Of a DNA stretch of 64,000 bases, positions 51,479-59,828 are shown one piece after another. The notes under the pieces were generated by a model. That model saw only the letters and a list, made by a program, of their open reading frames with translations. It had not been told where the DNA came from and ran no database searches. Made by a program: the position numbers and the translations under genes. How positions within the stretch are numbered: position 1 is the first letter of the stretch; each line of letters begins with the position of its first letter. Source of the DNA: Blastococcus sp. URHD0036 (lineage in GTDB: Bacteria; Actinomycetota; Actinomycetes; Mycobacteriales; Geodermatophilaceae); assembly GCF_000701365.1 (NCBI RefSeq), contig NZ_JNIK01000002.1:124001-188000 (forward strand), read 5' to 3'.

Positions 51479-52741
51479 ATGGGGCGACCACCGCTTGAGC
51501 TGGGCACCTACGGCACCATCCGCTTCTACAACACCGACACCGGCTACCGGGCCTGCACAACGGCGCGCGACTACGACGGCCGGACCCGGGCTGTGGAACG
51601 GCACGGCAAGACCAAGGCAGCGGCCGAGCGGGCGCTCAAGGCGGCACTGCGAGACCGCGCCGGTGACCACGCGAACGGTGACATCACCGCCAGCTCCCGG
51701 GTGTCGACACTGGCCGAGGCCTGGTACGCCGCGTTGACCGACCTGTCCCCCGTCACCATGCAGGCCTACCGGGCCCGGCTGGACCGACAGATCCTGCCCA
51801 GGCTCGGACAGCTGCGCGTGCGGGAGCTGAGCGTCGGCAACCTGGACCGGCATCTGAGAGGCATCACGGACCAGCACGGAGTAGCGACAGCTCGGATGTG
51901 TCGATCGGTGCTGTCGGGCATGTGCACGCTGGCCGCCCGTCATGACGCTCTTGCTCAGAATCCGGTGCGAGCCCTGGGTCCGGTGAACAGCAGAGCCAAG
52001 AAGGCGCCACGGGCACTCACCGTGCTGCAGCTGCGCCAACTGCGCGCCGCCCTGACTTACGACGACCGGGCCATCGCCCGGGACGTGCCCGACCTGGTCG
52101 GCTTCCTCATGGCCACCGGGCTGCGCATCGGCGAGGCCTGCGGTCTGGCCTGGGACGCCGTCGACCTCGAGGTCGGCACCATCGAGGTGCGGGCCTCCGC
52201 CGTCCGCGTCCGCGGGCGAGGGTTGGTGGTCAAGTCGACCAAGACCGACGCGGGGCACCGCACGCTGGTGCTGCCGCGCTGGTGCACCTCGATGCTGGGG
52301 GACCGAGCAGACCGCCTGCACGCCACCATTGCTGACCGTGGGAGCCGACCGGTCTTCCCGGCTCCGCTGGGCGGCTGGCGGGACCCGTCCAACACCCAGG
52401 CCGATCTTCGGGAAGCTTTTGCCGCCGCAGGCTTCGACTGGATCACTTCGCACTCCTTCCGTAAGACCGTGGCGACCCTCATGGACCAAGCCGGGCTCTC
52501 CTCGAGGGCAGCCGCCGACCAGCTGGGCCATGCCAACACGTCGATGACCACCGACGTCTACTTCGGCCGGAAGGTCGCCACCACCGGTGCCGCCGTAGTT
52601 CTGGAGGCGTTGAGCTCGCAACCCGAGGAGACGCCCGTGGACGGCGGCTCTTCACGCAGGAGCAACACCCTTCACCAAGTTGTTGAGGCAGAGCAGCAGC
52701 ACGGCAGTGCCCTCGGTGATCGCTTTTCTCCCCGACACTAG
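51479..52741 (+). CDS. Tyrosine recombinase/integrase 2
   Basis: A 420-residue integrase homologous to integrase 1 along its length (compare MGRPPLELGTYGTIRFYN with MPRPPLAVGTFGKVNFLV). Catalytic residues: Arg in MATGLRIGEACGLAW, HSFRKTVAT, LGHANTSMTTDVYFGRK with the Tyr. ATG 51479 starts at the conserved first residues; an earlier in-frame start at 51458 is possible. The C-terminal tail after VLEALSS is longer than in integrase 1. It starts only 154 bases to the right of the att repeat and probably belongs to a second element inserted at the same tRNA, of which 52.7-58 kb may be the eroded cargo. Confidence 0.92.
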   Translation: MGRPPLELGTYGTIRFYNTDTGYRACTTARDYDGRTRAVERHGKTKAAAERALKAALRDRAGDHANGDITASSRVSTLAEAWYAALTDLSPVTMQAYRARLDRQILPRLGQLRVRELSVGNLDRHLRGITDQHGVATARMCRSVLSGMCTLAARHDALAQNPVRALGPVNSRAKKAPRALTVLQLRQLRAALTYDDRAIARDVPDLVGFLMATGLRIGEACGLAWDAVDLEVGTIEVRASAVRVRGRGLVVKSTKTDAGHRTLVLPRWCTSMLGDRADRLHATIADRGSRPVFPAPLGGWRDPSNTQADLREAFAAAGFDWITSHSFRKTVATLMDQAGLSSRAAADQLGHANTSMTTDVYFGRKVATTGAAVVLEALSSQPEETPVDGGSSRRSNTLHQVVEAEQQHGSALGDRFSPRH

Positions 52742-53409
52742 GGCCCTCGTGGTGATAGACAGCAGGTCCCGGTCCCAAGGACCGCACCAGAGGTGACCAA
52801 CCGGTCCGGCCAAGCAAAGTCCAGTGCCCCGCGGACGATCTCCAGCTGGCCAAGCTGACTGTGCGGTCTCTATTTCCGCCACCCGCTCCCATGCGATGTC
52901 GCGGGACACCTTTCAGAGGCTCGTGGCTCGTGGAGGAGAAGTGCTGCTGTGAGCCAAGAAGCACCCCGAGAGAGCCGACGTATCCGGGAGTACGCCCGTT
53001 GCACCGAACCGCCGGACCAAGCGCCGGGAGGATGACCGGATCAGGGCAATCCGCGGGGCGCGTCGCCATGTAGACGGGGCATCGCGGGCGCCGCGACCAC
53101 CCGTGCGCGTTCATTTGAACGGCGAGTACGCCTTGCCGGATCGCGGCCGGTCGGAGGGGACGTCCGCCGGACCGCGGAAAGCGAAGGACGCCGAAATACT
53201 GGAGATCCGTTGCAGCGATCCCGGTCTTCGCCTCAGTTCCAGTCGGCTGCTCGCCGACCAGCGAGCGTCCACAGTTGCGACGCGCCTCGTGCGCTTACTG
53301 CCGCCCGCTCTCGATCGCCGATTGTCATGCAGTTGCCGTCAGATCGGCGGTGGCTCTCCTAGGCTCCTCCCTTCCGACGTCGCGAGAGCTCGCGGCGTGT
53401 CCCTCCGGG
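52742..53409. other. Non-coding or fully decayed region
   Basis: 668 bases with several short open frames of atypical composition on both strands, none resembling a protein family I know and none with a good start signal. I see no repeat or hairpin worth calling. Confidence 0.5.
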
Positions 53410-53640
53410 TCAATTCTGGGATGGCCGCTTGAACCCGCCGGTCGTGACCGTCAGGTGGGCCATCGGGCCATCGTCGGCCGCACCGTGGGTGTGGAGTTCG
53501 TCCGGTGGCGTGATGACCACGTCGCCGGGACAGATCCAGACTCGTTCGCCCGCTGTCTCGACCCAGCCGTTACCGGAGACGACGACGATGAGCTGCCCGC
53601 CGTCGTGCGAGTGCGGCCGAGCATGACCTACGTCGCCATT
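53410..53640 (-). pseudogene. Cupin-domain protein, C-terminal remnant
   Basis: Read on the minus strand and ending at the stop at 53410, the frame gives HSHDGGQLIVVVSGNGWVE, then VWICPGDVVITPPDELHTHG and MAHLTVTTGGF: the two cupin motifs with their His ligands and the PGD turn, as in small mandelonitrile-lyase-like cupins. No start codon with a signal is seen; the sequence upstream of about 53640 loses similarity. About 70 codons survive of a normal 110-140. Confidence 0.65.
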
Positions 53641-53838
53641 TGATCCGGGCTCGCCTGCGTCGCCTGCGTCATGGATGTGTTCTTCCGGCGCATCGGAGGC
53701 TGGCGCGCGTCGACCAGCGTCCCTCGCCCGACTGGGCAGGAAGCGGTGGTGGAGCAGGAAACGGAAGGAACGCCACCGCGGGTCATCGACCAGCTGCCGG
53801 CTCGCCCGTTTCCTCGCCGAAAGGCTCTCGGCGCCCTG

Positions 53839-54072
53839 TCACACGTAGTAGTGGACCATCTGCCACACCCGTGCGCATTGATCCGAGCAGAACCAGGCTT
53901 GACCGTCTGGCCGGTCCCCGCCACAGAAGACACAACCATGGGGCAGCAGCCGCCCGACCGCCCGCCTGTATCGATCCGCTCTCTGTCCGCTCCTGTCGGT
54001 TCCCGCCTGCGCCGGCGTCCCGACATCGGGAGCAACCACCACCGACTGCCCCGTGGCCTGCCGCTCATCCAT
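53839..54072 (-). CDS. Possible small zinc-ribbon protein
   Basis: A 77-residue frame from ATG 54072 ends with GCVFCGGDRPDGQAWFCSDQ and CARVWQMVHYYV. Two CxxC-like pairs (CVFC and CSDQC) could bind zinc. The first half has no recognisable features and the ribosome-binding site is weak, so this may be a remnant of a longer protein instead of a gene. Confidence 0.3.
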   Translation of the reverse strand: MDERQATGQSVVVAPDVGTPAQAGTDRSGQRADRYRRAVGRLLPHGCVFCGGDRPDGQAWFCSDQCARVWQMVHYYV

Positions 54073-54378
54073 CGCTCGGGAACCGTCACCTCCGACCTCA
54101 AGCGCACGCGTGTCGACAGGGGCGCGCTCGTGGGTACGCGGAGCGCCACTCCGCCCAACGAGGACTCGGACCACCGATCCCATGCGACGCCAGGCACTCC
54201 TAGACTCGACAGCTACTGCCGCTGGGCTCATAGTATCCAGGATGCAGCACTCGACCCACGAACACAACGGTCAGTGCCGCACCTCCTTGTACGGGCGACC
54301 TCCATCCCGCGCCGAGCGCCCGAGCCCGGTCGCGTCCGAGGTGAACGGGCTCCGGAGAGGCGGTCGGCGGGGCCATCT

Positions 54379-54960
54379 ATGAAGACGGGCCCGGGGTCGA
54401 TGGGGTCTTGGTGGGCGCTCCACCCAGACCCGCTCCTCACCGCCGGCGATCAACCCTTGCCCCGACAGGAACGGGCGCCATGGGTGCCCGGACGGGGAGA
54501 TGCGGATCCGGGCAGACTGCTCGTCACCGTGCCGGGCGGCACCTACGATCGCTCCTATTGGGACACCCGCCTGCCTCAGGACGACGCCTACAGCTTCGCC
54601 GACGTGGCGACGGTCCGAGGGTGGCTCGTCCTGCTGCTGGACAACGTCGGCACGGGTGCCAGTTTCCGTCCGGCCGACAGCGGGTCGGTGACCGTCGCAG
54701 TGATGGCGGACGCCGTGGCGCAGGCCCACCCGGGCGGTCTCGGCCCGGATCCGGGACGGCGAGGTAGCCGGCCTGCCAGCCGCGTCACCATCGTCCGTCG
54801 TCGGGGTGGGGCACCCCCTCGGCGGTCAGGTCGTCGCCACCGCGCAGGCCCGGCACACCCCTTTTGATTGCGTCGCGATCCTCGGCAACTCTTCCTGGGC
54901 AACTCAGAGGCCGCCCGGCGGCCCCGCGGCCCATCCACCGAGGTGACGCGAGAGCTGGCA
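54379..54960 (+). pseudogene. Alpha/beta hydrolase, 5' part of a broken gene
   Basis: From ATG 54379 the frame reads LLVTVPGGTYDRSYWD, then RGWLVLLLDNVGTGAS, typical first strands of an alpha/beta hydrolase. Near 54735 the sense moves to another frame: VVGVGHPLGGQVVATAQARH and VAILGNSSWATQ. The nucleophile elbow is GHPLGG instead of GHSLGG, so even the catalytic Ser is lost. The sequence runs on to about 55017, where an IS481-family element begins, and the 3' part reappears beyond it at 56174-56293. Confidence 0.7.
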
Positions 54961-55017
54961 GAGACAGGTCTTAACGTGATGAGCGGCGAGAGCTGGGAGT
55001 CGGGCTACCTCGAGGTG

Positions 55018-56174
55018 CCTAGGCCTTGCTGGTCACGGGTTGAGGTGACACCTCTTCGATCTTGGAGGGGGTCACGGGGTGGGAGCCTTCGGTTGCTTCG
55101 GTGACCAGAAGGAGACCCTCCCCGTGACCCCTGACCAGATCATCCATGCTCGGCGTGCCCACGTGTTGGAGCAGGCCGCGCTGACCGACGTGACGACCGC
55201 CTGCAGGGCCGCCGGCGTCTCGCGCACCAGCTACTACCGATGGGTGGCCAAGGCCGAGAAGTACGGACTGTCGGCGCTGATGCCCAAGGACCGGCGGGCG
55301 CCGGTGATGCCGAACGCGATGAGCGCCGAGGAGGTCAGCACGATCTTGGCGACCGCGGTCGCCAAGGCCACGCTCGGTGCCCGGCAGTTGGTCGACCACC
55401 TCGCCACGGCCGGGGTGCACCGGTCGGCCTCCGGCATCCAGAAGGTGCTGTGTCGGCACAACCTGGGAACCCGCCGTCAGCGGGTCGCAGCGCTGGCGTC
55501 GCTGACCGCCGCCGGCACCGGGCAGCTGACCGATGCGGCGCTGGAGGGCCCGTTCGGGTTCTGCCTGGCTGCCACCGACCCGGGGCAGCTGGTCTGCCTG
55601 GACACCTTCTACGTCGGCAAGCTCAAGGGCGTTGGCGCGGTCTACCAGCTCACCGCGATTGACGTGGCGACCCGCTGGCTGGTCGTGCGGCTGATCGTCG
55701 GAGACAAGGGCGCGCCAGTCGCCGCTCGCTTCCTCGATCAGGTTCAGGCCGCGCTCGGCCAGATCGATGTCGAGCTGACCGGTGTGCTGACCGACAACGG
55801 TCCGGAGTTCACCGGCCGAGCATTCCGGGACCACGTCGCCGACATCGCGGTTGCCCATCACCGGATTCCGCCGCGCAGCCCGAACCACAACAGCGTCTGC
55901 GAACGCGTCCAGGGCACCGTGCTGCAGGAGTTCTACCGGCCCTACTTCCACCGCGGCCGAGTCGACCGAATCGCCGATCTCGACGACGCACTGCAGACCT
56001 GGACCACCGACTACAACACCCGCCGACGCAACCACGGCGACTACATGCGAGGCCGCAACCCCCGCCAGGTCCTCGAGGCGATCACCGCCCGCAACGCCCT
56101 CTGCCAAGCTGCCTGACGACAGCGCAGCCGACGGCCCCACCTGTCACCTCAACCCGTGACCAGCAAGCTCTAGG
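55018..56174 (+). mobile_element. IS481-family insertion sequence with inverted repeats and NCTAGN target
   Basis: Left inverted repeat at 55025-55050 (starts CTTGCTGGTCACGGG) is identical over 26 bases to the reverse complement of the right end (about 56142-56167). The flanks are CCTAGG (55018-55023) and TCTAGG (56169-56174), matching the IS481-family preference for NCTAGN with a 6-bp duplication, one position now different. The element itself is about 55024-56168 and carries one transposase gene. It splits an already damaged alpha/beta hydrolase gene. Confidence 0.85.
55124..56116 (+). CDS. IS481-family transposase (DDE integrase core)
   Basis: A 330-residue transposase from GTG 55124. N-terminal helix-turn-helix (TDVTTACRAAGVSRTSYYRW), a linker, then the rve catalytic core with the first Asp in LVCLDTFYVG, the second in VLTDNGPEFTG and the Glu in SPNHNSVCERVQGTV; the C-terminal YNTRRRNHGDYMRGRNP is the family's usual end. 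No frame break and intact terminal repeats suggest the IS may still be active. Confidence 0.92.
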   Translation: MTPDQIIHARRAHVLEQAALTDVTTACRAAGVSRTSYYRWVAKAEKYGLSALMPKDRRAPVMPNAMSAEEVSTILATAVAKATLGARQLVDHLATAGVHRSASGIQKVLCRHNLGTRRQRVAALASLTAAGTGQLTDAALEGPFGFCLAATDPGQLVCLDTFYVGKLKGVGAVYQLTAIDVATRWLVVRLIVGDKGAPVAARFLDQVQAALGQIDVELTGVLTDNGPEFTGRAFRDHVADIAVAHHRIPPRSPNHNSVCERVQGTVLQEFYRPYFHRGRVDRIADLDDALQTWTTDYNTRRRNHGDYMRGRNPRQVLEAITARNALCQAA

Positions 56175-56293
56175 CGGTCCTCCGCGAGCAGTTCTTCACT
56201 CCCGACGTCCCGGAAGAACATATCGACGCCGCGTTGACGGTGCTTCCACGCGAGGCCGCTCTCGTACCGTCCCCCTTGGGAGACGTCTCGTAG
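56174..56293 (+). pseudogene. Alpha/beta hydrolase, 3' remnant beyond the IS
   Basis: Forty codons to the stop at 56291-56293 read AVLREQFFTPDVPEEHIDAA and LTVLPREAAL, which has the look of the last helix of an alpha/beta hydrolase. It continues the broken gene at 54379-54960 on the other side of the IS481 element, though in a shifted frame. The 56294-56560 stretch that follows has no recognisable content. Confidence 0.5.
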
Positions 56294-56564
56294 CGGATAC
56301 GCACCCGGTGTTCCCGTGCTACGCGGGACGGGATATGTCCCCGACCCCTCGCGAAGAGGCGCTCGGCTTCAGCGGCTCCCCCGACGTCACCCCCTTCCTC
56401 CTGCCGGGTCCGCACACCGTCACAACGTGGCCGGCAACCGGCATCTCCTGTGGGGCCGCCTGCTCACCCGGGCAACCGACGCCACGCAGGTACCCCGGGA
56501 TCGGTCGCGGCGCTCGCAGGCGGATGACCGTCGACCCAGCGCGCTGCCCGGCCCACGAAGACAC

Positions 56565-56785
56565 TCATCACCCGCCACGATCAAGAAGGAGTGGGACACC
56601 GGCAATACCGTGATCTGATCGAGCAGCACCAGGCAGTCATGGCGTACGCCGACCAGATCGTCCACCCGGGGCCCGGCGCCGGTCACGAGGGCGCCCGGGT
56701 TGTCTTCGAGGGGACGCCGGCCGACCTGGGCGCCGACTGCTCAACCTTGACCGGCCAGCACCTTGCGGAGCACGTCGGCGCCTGA
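56565..56785 (+). pseudogene. UvrA-like excinuclease ATPase, C-terminal remnant
   Basis: A frame ending at 56785 reads LIEQHQAVMAYADQIVHPGP, GAGHEGARVVFEGTPADLGA and LTGQHLAEHVGA, which matches the C-terminal end of UvrA-type ABC proteins (IEHHQAVMAHAD...DLGPGAGHDGGRVVFEGTP). Just upstream DTGNTVI continues the similarity in another frame. Only about 70 of 750-950 residues remain. The closest match seems to be the UvrA paralog group used in drug resistance instead of the housekeeping gene. Confidence 0.65.
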
Positions 56786-56889
56786 GCTGGCCTTGTCTCG
56801 GCCGGTGACATATCGGAACCGCAATGTCGGGCATCGCCGGCCGTTCTAGCCTGACACCGGCGCATCTTCCTCCGCTAGCTGGCGTCGGA

Positions 56890-57472
56890 TCAGTCCCCCT
56901 CCGCCGGCTGGAGAAGGCGGTCCACCAGCCGCGCAGTCAGCTGGGCGACGTCTGCCGCCGGCGCGGCGGCCAGGGTCGCGAAGGCCCCGGAGGTCCGGCT
57001 CAGCACGACACCCGCGAGTGGTGCGGTCACGATTTCCGCCCGCAGCTGGGCCTCCGCAGCCAAGCCATTGGGCTCGGCGCGCGCACGGGACGGCTGGATC
57101 AGGGCTCGGTCGAGCACCTCGAGGGCCGCTGTCTGCAGTTGGCGTCCTCGTGGGGGCGGACGGCGGCGTCCAACGTGGGCGTGAGGCCGCGCAACGCGAC
57201 GCGCTCCAGCAGATGCCGGACGACCTCGGGGTCAGCGACATCCCTCGGGACGACGTCCGCCTGGTACCGCCGGATGGAAGCCAGGTAGAGCGCGGCCTTG
57301 CTGCCGAAGTAGCGGGCGATCATGGCGGGTCGACCGCCGCCCGTTGTCCGATCTCGCGGACAGTGGTTTGTTCGTAGCCCCGTTCGGCGAACACATGTGC
57401 GGCAGCTCGGAGCAGTCGTTCCCGGCTGTCGGTGGCGTCGCGACGCCGGATCAGCGGAACGGGCTCGGCCAT
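56890..57472 (-). pseudogene. TetR-family regulator with two frameshifts
   Basis: Starts at ATG 57472 (MAEPVPLIRRRDATDSRERL, LRAAAHVFAERGYEQTTVRE, IGQRAAVDP), a clear TetR helix-turn-helix. One base near 57320 breaks the frame; the continuation is AMIARYFGSKAALYLASIRR. A second break near 57135 leads to LQTAALEVLDRALIQPSRAR and the end LVDRLLQPAEGD. The three pieces together form a normal-length TetR protein, so decay is recent. Confidence 0.75.
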
Positions 57473-57627
57473 GCCGGCGAGGTCGGTCACGGCGTCCGCT
57501 CCAGCGACCCGACACTCTTCTCGAGTGTGAGCGTGCTCGAGATCGCAGCGTCGACGTCCTGCTCGATCTCCAGTTCCTGATCGGGAGTGAACGAGGCGGA
57601 CAGCCCGACGTCCCAGCGTCGCCACGC

Positions 57628-57782
57628 TCACCAGCGCCGCGAGAGGAGCAGCCCGGCGCTAACCAGCGCGCCGGTCGTGTAGCCGGCAGCGGAGGGGAAG
57701 ACCCCGGATGCGGCGGTGTATGCGGTGAGGATGGTCCCTGCCAGGGCGCTGCCCAATGGAGTAACCGACCTGCGGCATGGGT
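57628..57782 (-). pseudogene. MFS transporter, C-terminal remnant
   Basis: The minus frame ending at the stop at 57628 reads GSALAGTILTAYTAASGVFP and SAAGYTTGALVSAGLLLSRRW, the last helices of a DHA2-type MFS transporter (usually preceded by RQVGGSLGSALAGT; here PQVGYSI in a neighbouring frame at about 57770). Only about 50 codons remain. It may have been the target gene of the TetR remnant beside it. Confidence 0.5.
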
Positions 57783-57897
57783 ACGGGGCTCGGCCATCGG
57801 ACATCTCCTTCGACTGCGTGGACTAATCCTCTCGCCTCTCCCCCGCTCCCGCCGGGGCCAGACCCATCGAGCGCGGAGTCACACGCGCCGACGGCGC

Positions 57898-58083
57898 TCA
57901 GGCCGGGACGCGGTCCAGCACCCGGTCGATGGACTTGTAGATCCGCTGCTCGGAGACAGCGCACGCCGAACCGATCTGCTGGGCGAACAGCGCCACCCGC
58001 AGCTCCTCGACCATCCAGCGGACCCCGGGCTGCCCGGGCGTGCTGGCCTCGCGAGCGAGGGCAGCACGCCTCGGGGTGCGGCC
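57898..58083 (-). pseudogene. HrpA-type ATP-dependent RNA helicase, C-terminal remnant
   Basis: The minus frame ending at 57898 reads GQPGVRWMVEELRVALFAQQ, IGSACAVSEQRIYKSIDRVL, the extreme C-terminus of HrpA helicases (RWMLEELRVSLFAQ...GTAHPVS). Sixty of about 1300 codons survive, and the piece stops just before the aldehyde dehydrogenase gene's end at 58097. It is a displaced fragment and does not function here. Confidence 0.6.
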
Positions 58084-58096
58084 TCTGGCCTGGCGG

Positions 58097-59587
58097 TTAG
58101 AGGACCACGGAGATTGCCTTCTCCCGCGTGTAGCTCACCAGGCTCTCGAAGTCGCCGGCCTTCCCGACGCCGCTGTGCTTGAACCCACCGAAGGGCATGC
58201 CGCTCGGTCCGCCGTTGGCGGTGTTGATCCACAAGCGGCCGGCCTCGATCTCGTTGGCGAGTCGGAGGCCCGGCCCGAGGTCGCCGCAGGCGATGCGCGC
58301 GGTGAGCCCGTACTCGACGCCGTTGGCGATCTCGATGAGCTCGTCCTCGGTGGACCACTTCATGATGGATACGACCGGTCCGAAGATCTCCTCGTTCGCG
58401 ATCCGCATGCCGCGGTCGACATCGGCGAACGCCGTCGGCTCGACGAAGAAGCCGCTCTCGAAACGGTCCGGCGTGCCGCCGCCGGCCAGGAGTCTGGCGC
58501 CCTGACGCTGTCCGATGTCGATGTAGTCGCGAACGCGGGCGAAGTGCTGCCGGAAGGCGAGAGCGCCCATCTCCGTCGCCGGATCCCGGGGGTCGCCGAT
58601 CTTGACCTCGCCGAGGGCCTGGACCAGCCGCTCGCAGAACGTGTCGTACATCGACTCGTGCACCAGGACGCGGGACGTGGACTGACACGACTGTCCGGCC
58701 TGGACCCCGCGGAAGTTCATCCCGCCCACGGCCATCTCGACTGCCAGCGCCACGTCGACGTCGGGGAGGATGGCCAGCGGCCCCTTTCCACCGAGCTCGA
58801 GCGTCACGTGCTTGAGCTCCTCGGCGGCGGCACGCATCACCAGCCGTCCGGTCCGGATGCTCCCGGTGAAGGAGATCCGCGGGATGGCGGAGTGCTCACT
58901 GATGGCGTTGCCGATGCTCGCGCCGTCACCGGTCAGGACGCTGACCAGCCCGGCCGGAAAGACCTCCTGCGCGATGCGGCCGATCTCCAGCGAGGAGAGC
59001 GGCGTGAACTCCGAGGGCTTCAGGACCACGCCGTTGCCGGTCGCCAACGCGGAACCGATGGCCGAACACGTTCCGAGAGAGGGGTGGTTAAACGGCAGTA
59101 TGTGGCCGACGAGGCCGTAGGCCTCGCGGGTGCTGTAACCCCAGATGCCGTTGGCCTGGGGGAACGTCGCGCCCTTGATCTCCTCCGCCAGACGGGCATG
59201 GCTCTTGATCATCCGGGCGCCGTAAGCGGCCTCCATCCGGGTCGCGCTGATCGGCATGCCCGCATTGATGGTGTCCAGCCAGCCGAGCCGCTCGTTCGCC
59301 TCAAGGAGGCGGTCCGCGAAGGCATCCAGCAGACCGACGCGCTGGGACGGGGCGACCTTCGCCCATTCCTTCGCGGCTTGCCGAGCAGAATCGATGGCGC
59401 GGTCGAGGTCGTCCCGATCGGCGTTGGGCACCGAGGCGACCACCGAGCCGTCGATCGAGGACTCGATGTCGGAGTACTTCCCGTTGACCGGCTCGTGGCC
59501 GCCGCCGCCGTAGACGAGCCCCCAGCCGGTCTCGGGGGGCTCGATGGGCTCGACCGGTGCCAAACCCGGCGTGGACAGAGTGGTCAT
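58097..59587 (-). CDS. NAD(P)-dependent aldehyde dehydrogenase
   Basis: A 496-residue ALDH. Features: HILPFNHP near residue 165 with its Asn, GNGVVLKPSEFTPL, the catalytic Glu in LELGGKGPL, nucleophile Cys in GVQAGQSCQS, and the terminal FGGFKHSGVGK. Length is normal. It is the last gene of the right-hand minus-strand cluster, 241 bases after the first acyl-CoA dehydrogenase, and may oxidise an aldehyde from the same substrate to the acid activated by the CoA ligase. ATG 59587 follows no strong box but gives the expected N-terminus. Confidence 0.93.
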   Translation of the reverse strand: MTTLSTPGLAPVEPIEPPETGWGLVYGGGGHEPVNGKYSDIESSIDGSVVASVPNADRDDLDRAIDSARQAAKEWAKVAPSQRVGLLDAFADRLLEANERLGWLDTINAGMPISATRMEAAYGARMIKSHARLAEEIKGATFPQANGIWGYSTREAYGLVGHILPFNHPSLGTCSAIGSALATGNGVVLKPSEFTPLSSLEIGRIAQEVFPAGLVSVLTGDGASIGNAISEHSAIPRISFTGSIRTGRLVMRAAAEELKHVTLELGGKGPLAILPDVDVALAVEMAVGGMNFRGVQAGQSCQSTSRVLVHESMYDTFCERLVQALGEVKIGDPRDPATEMGALAFRQHFARVRDYIDIGQRQGARLLAGGGTPDRFESGFFVEPTAFADVDRGMRIANEEIFGPVVSIMKWSTEDELIEIANGVEYGLTARIACGDLGPGLRLANEIEAGRLWINTANGGPSGMPFGGFKHSGVGKAGDFESLVSYTREKAISVVL

Positions 59588-59828
59588 CTCGACATCCGCT
59601 CTTCGTTGGTGTTGTCCGAGTAAGTGCTCTGCGACCGATCAGCGGGCGCGCGTCGCCGCATCCTCACCCGCGCTCCGCCCGGAGGTGCGTGCCCGCAATC
59701 CGTCGGTGCAGGTGGGTGATGCGGACGTTAGGCCGTGAACTCCGACGCCGGGGCTCGTCAGACCAGCACCCCGCGCGACCGCCACCCGCACATCTCATCG
59801 GCCTCCGCCCGCAGGAAGGTCTCGCCGG
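59588..59828. other. Gap between aldehyde and acyl-CoA dehydrogenase genes
   Basis: 241 bases, presumably the promoter and leader of the aldehyde dehydrogenase gene. I see no clear palindrome or hairpin. Confidence 0.4.

Noticed and set aside
53103-53432. 109-codon plus-strand open frame
   Set aside because: No family resemblance, atypical composition for this genome, no ribosome-binding site, and it overlaps the cupin remnant.
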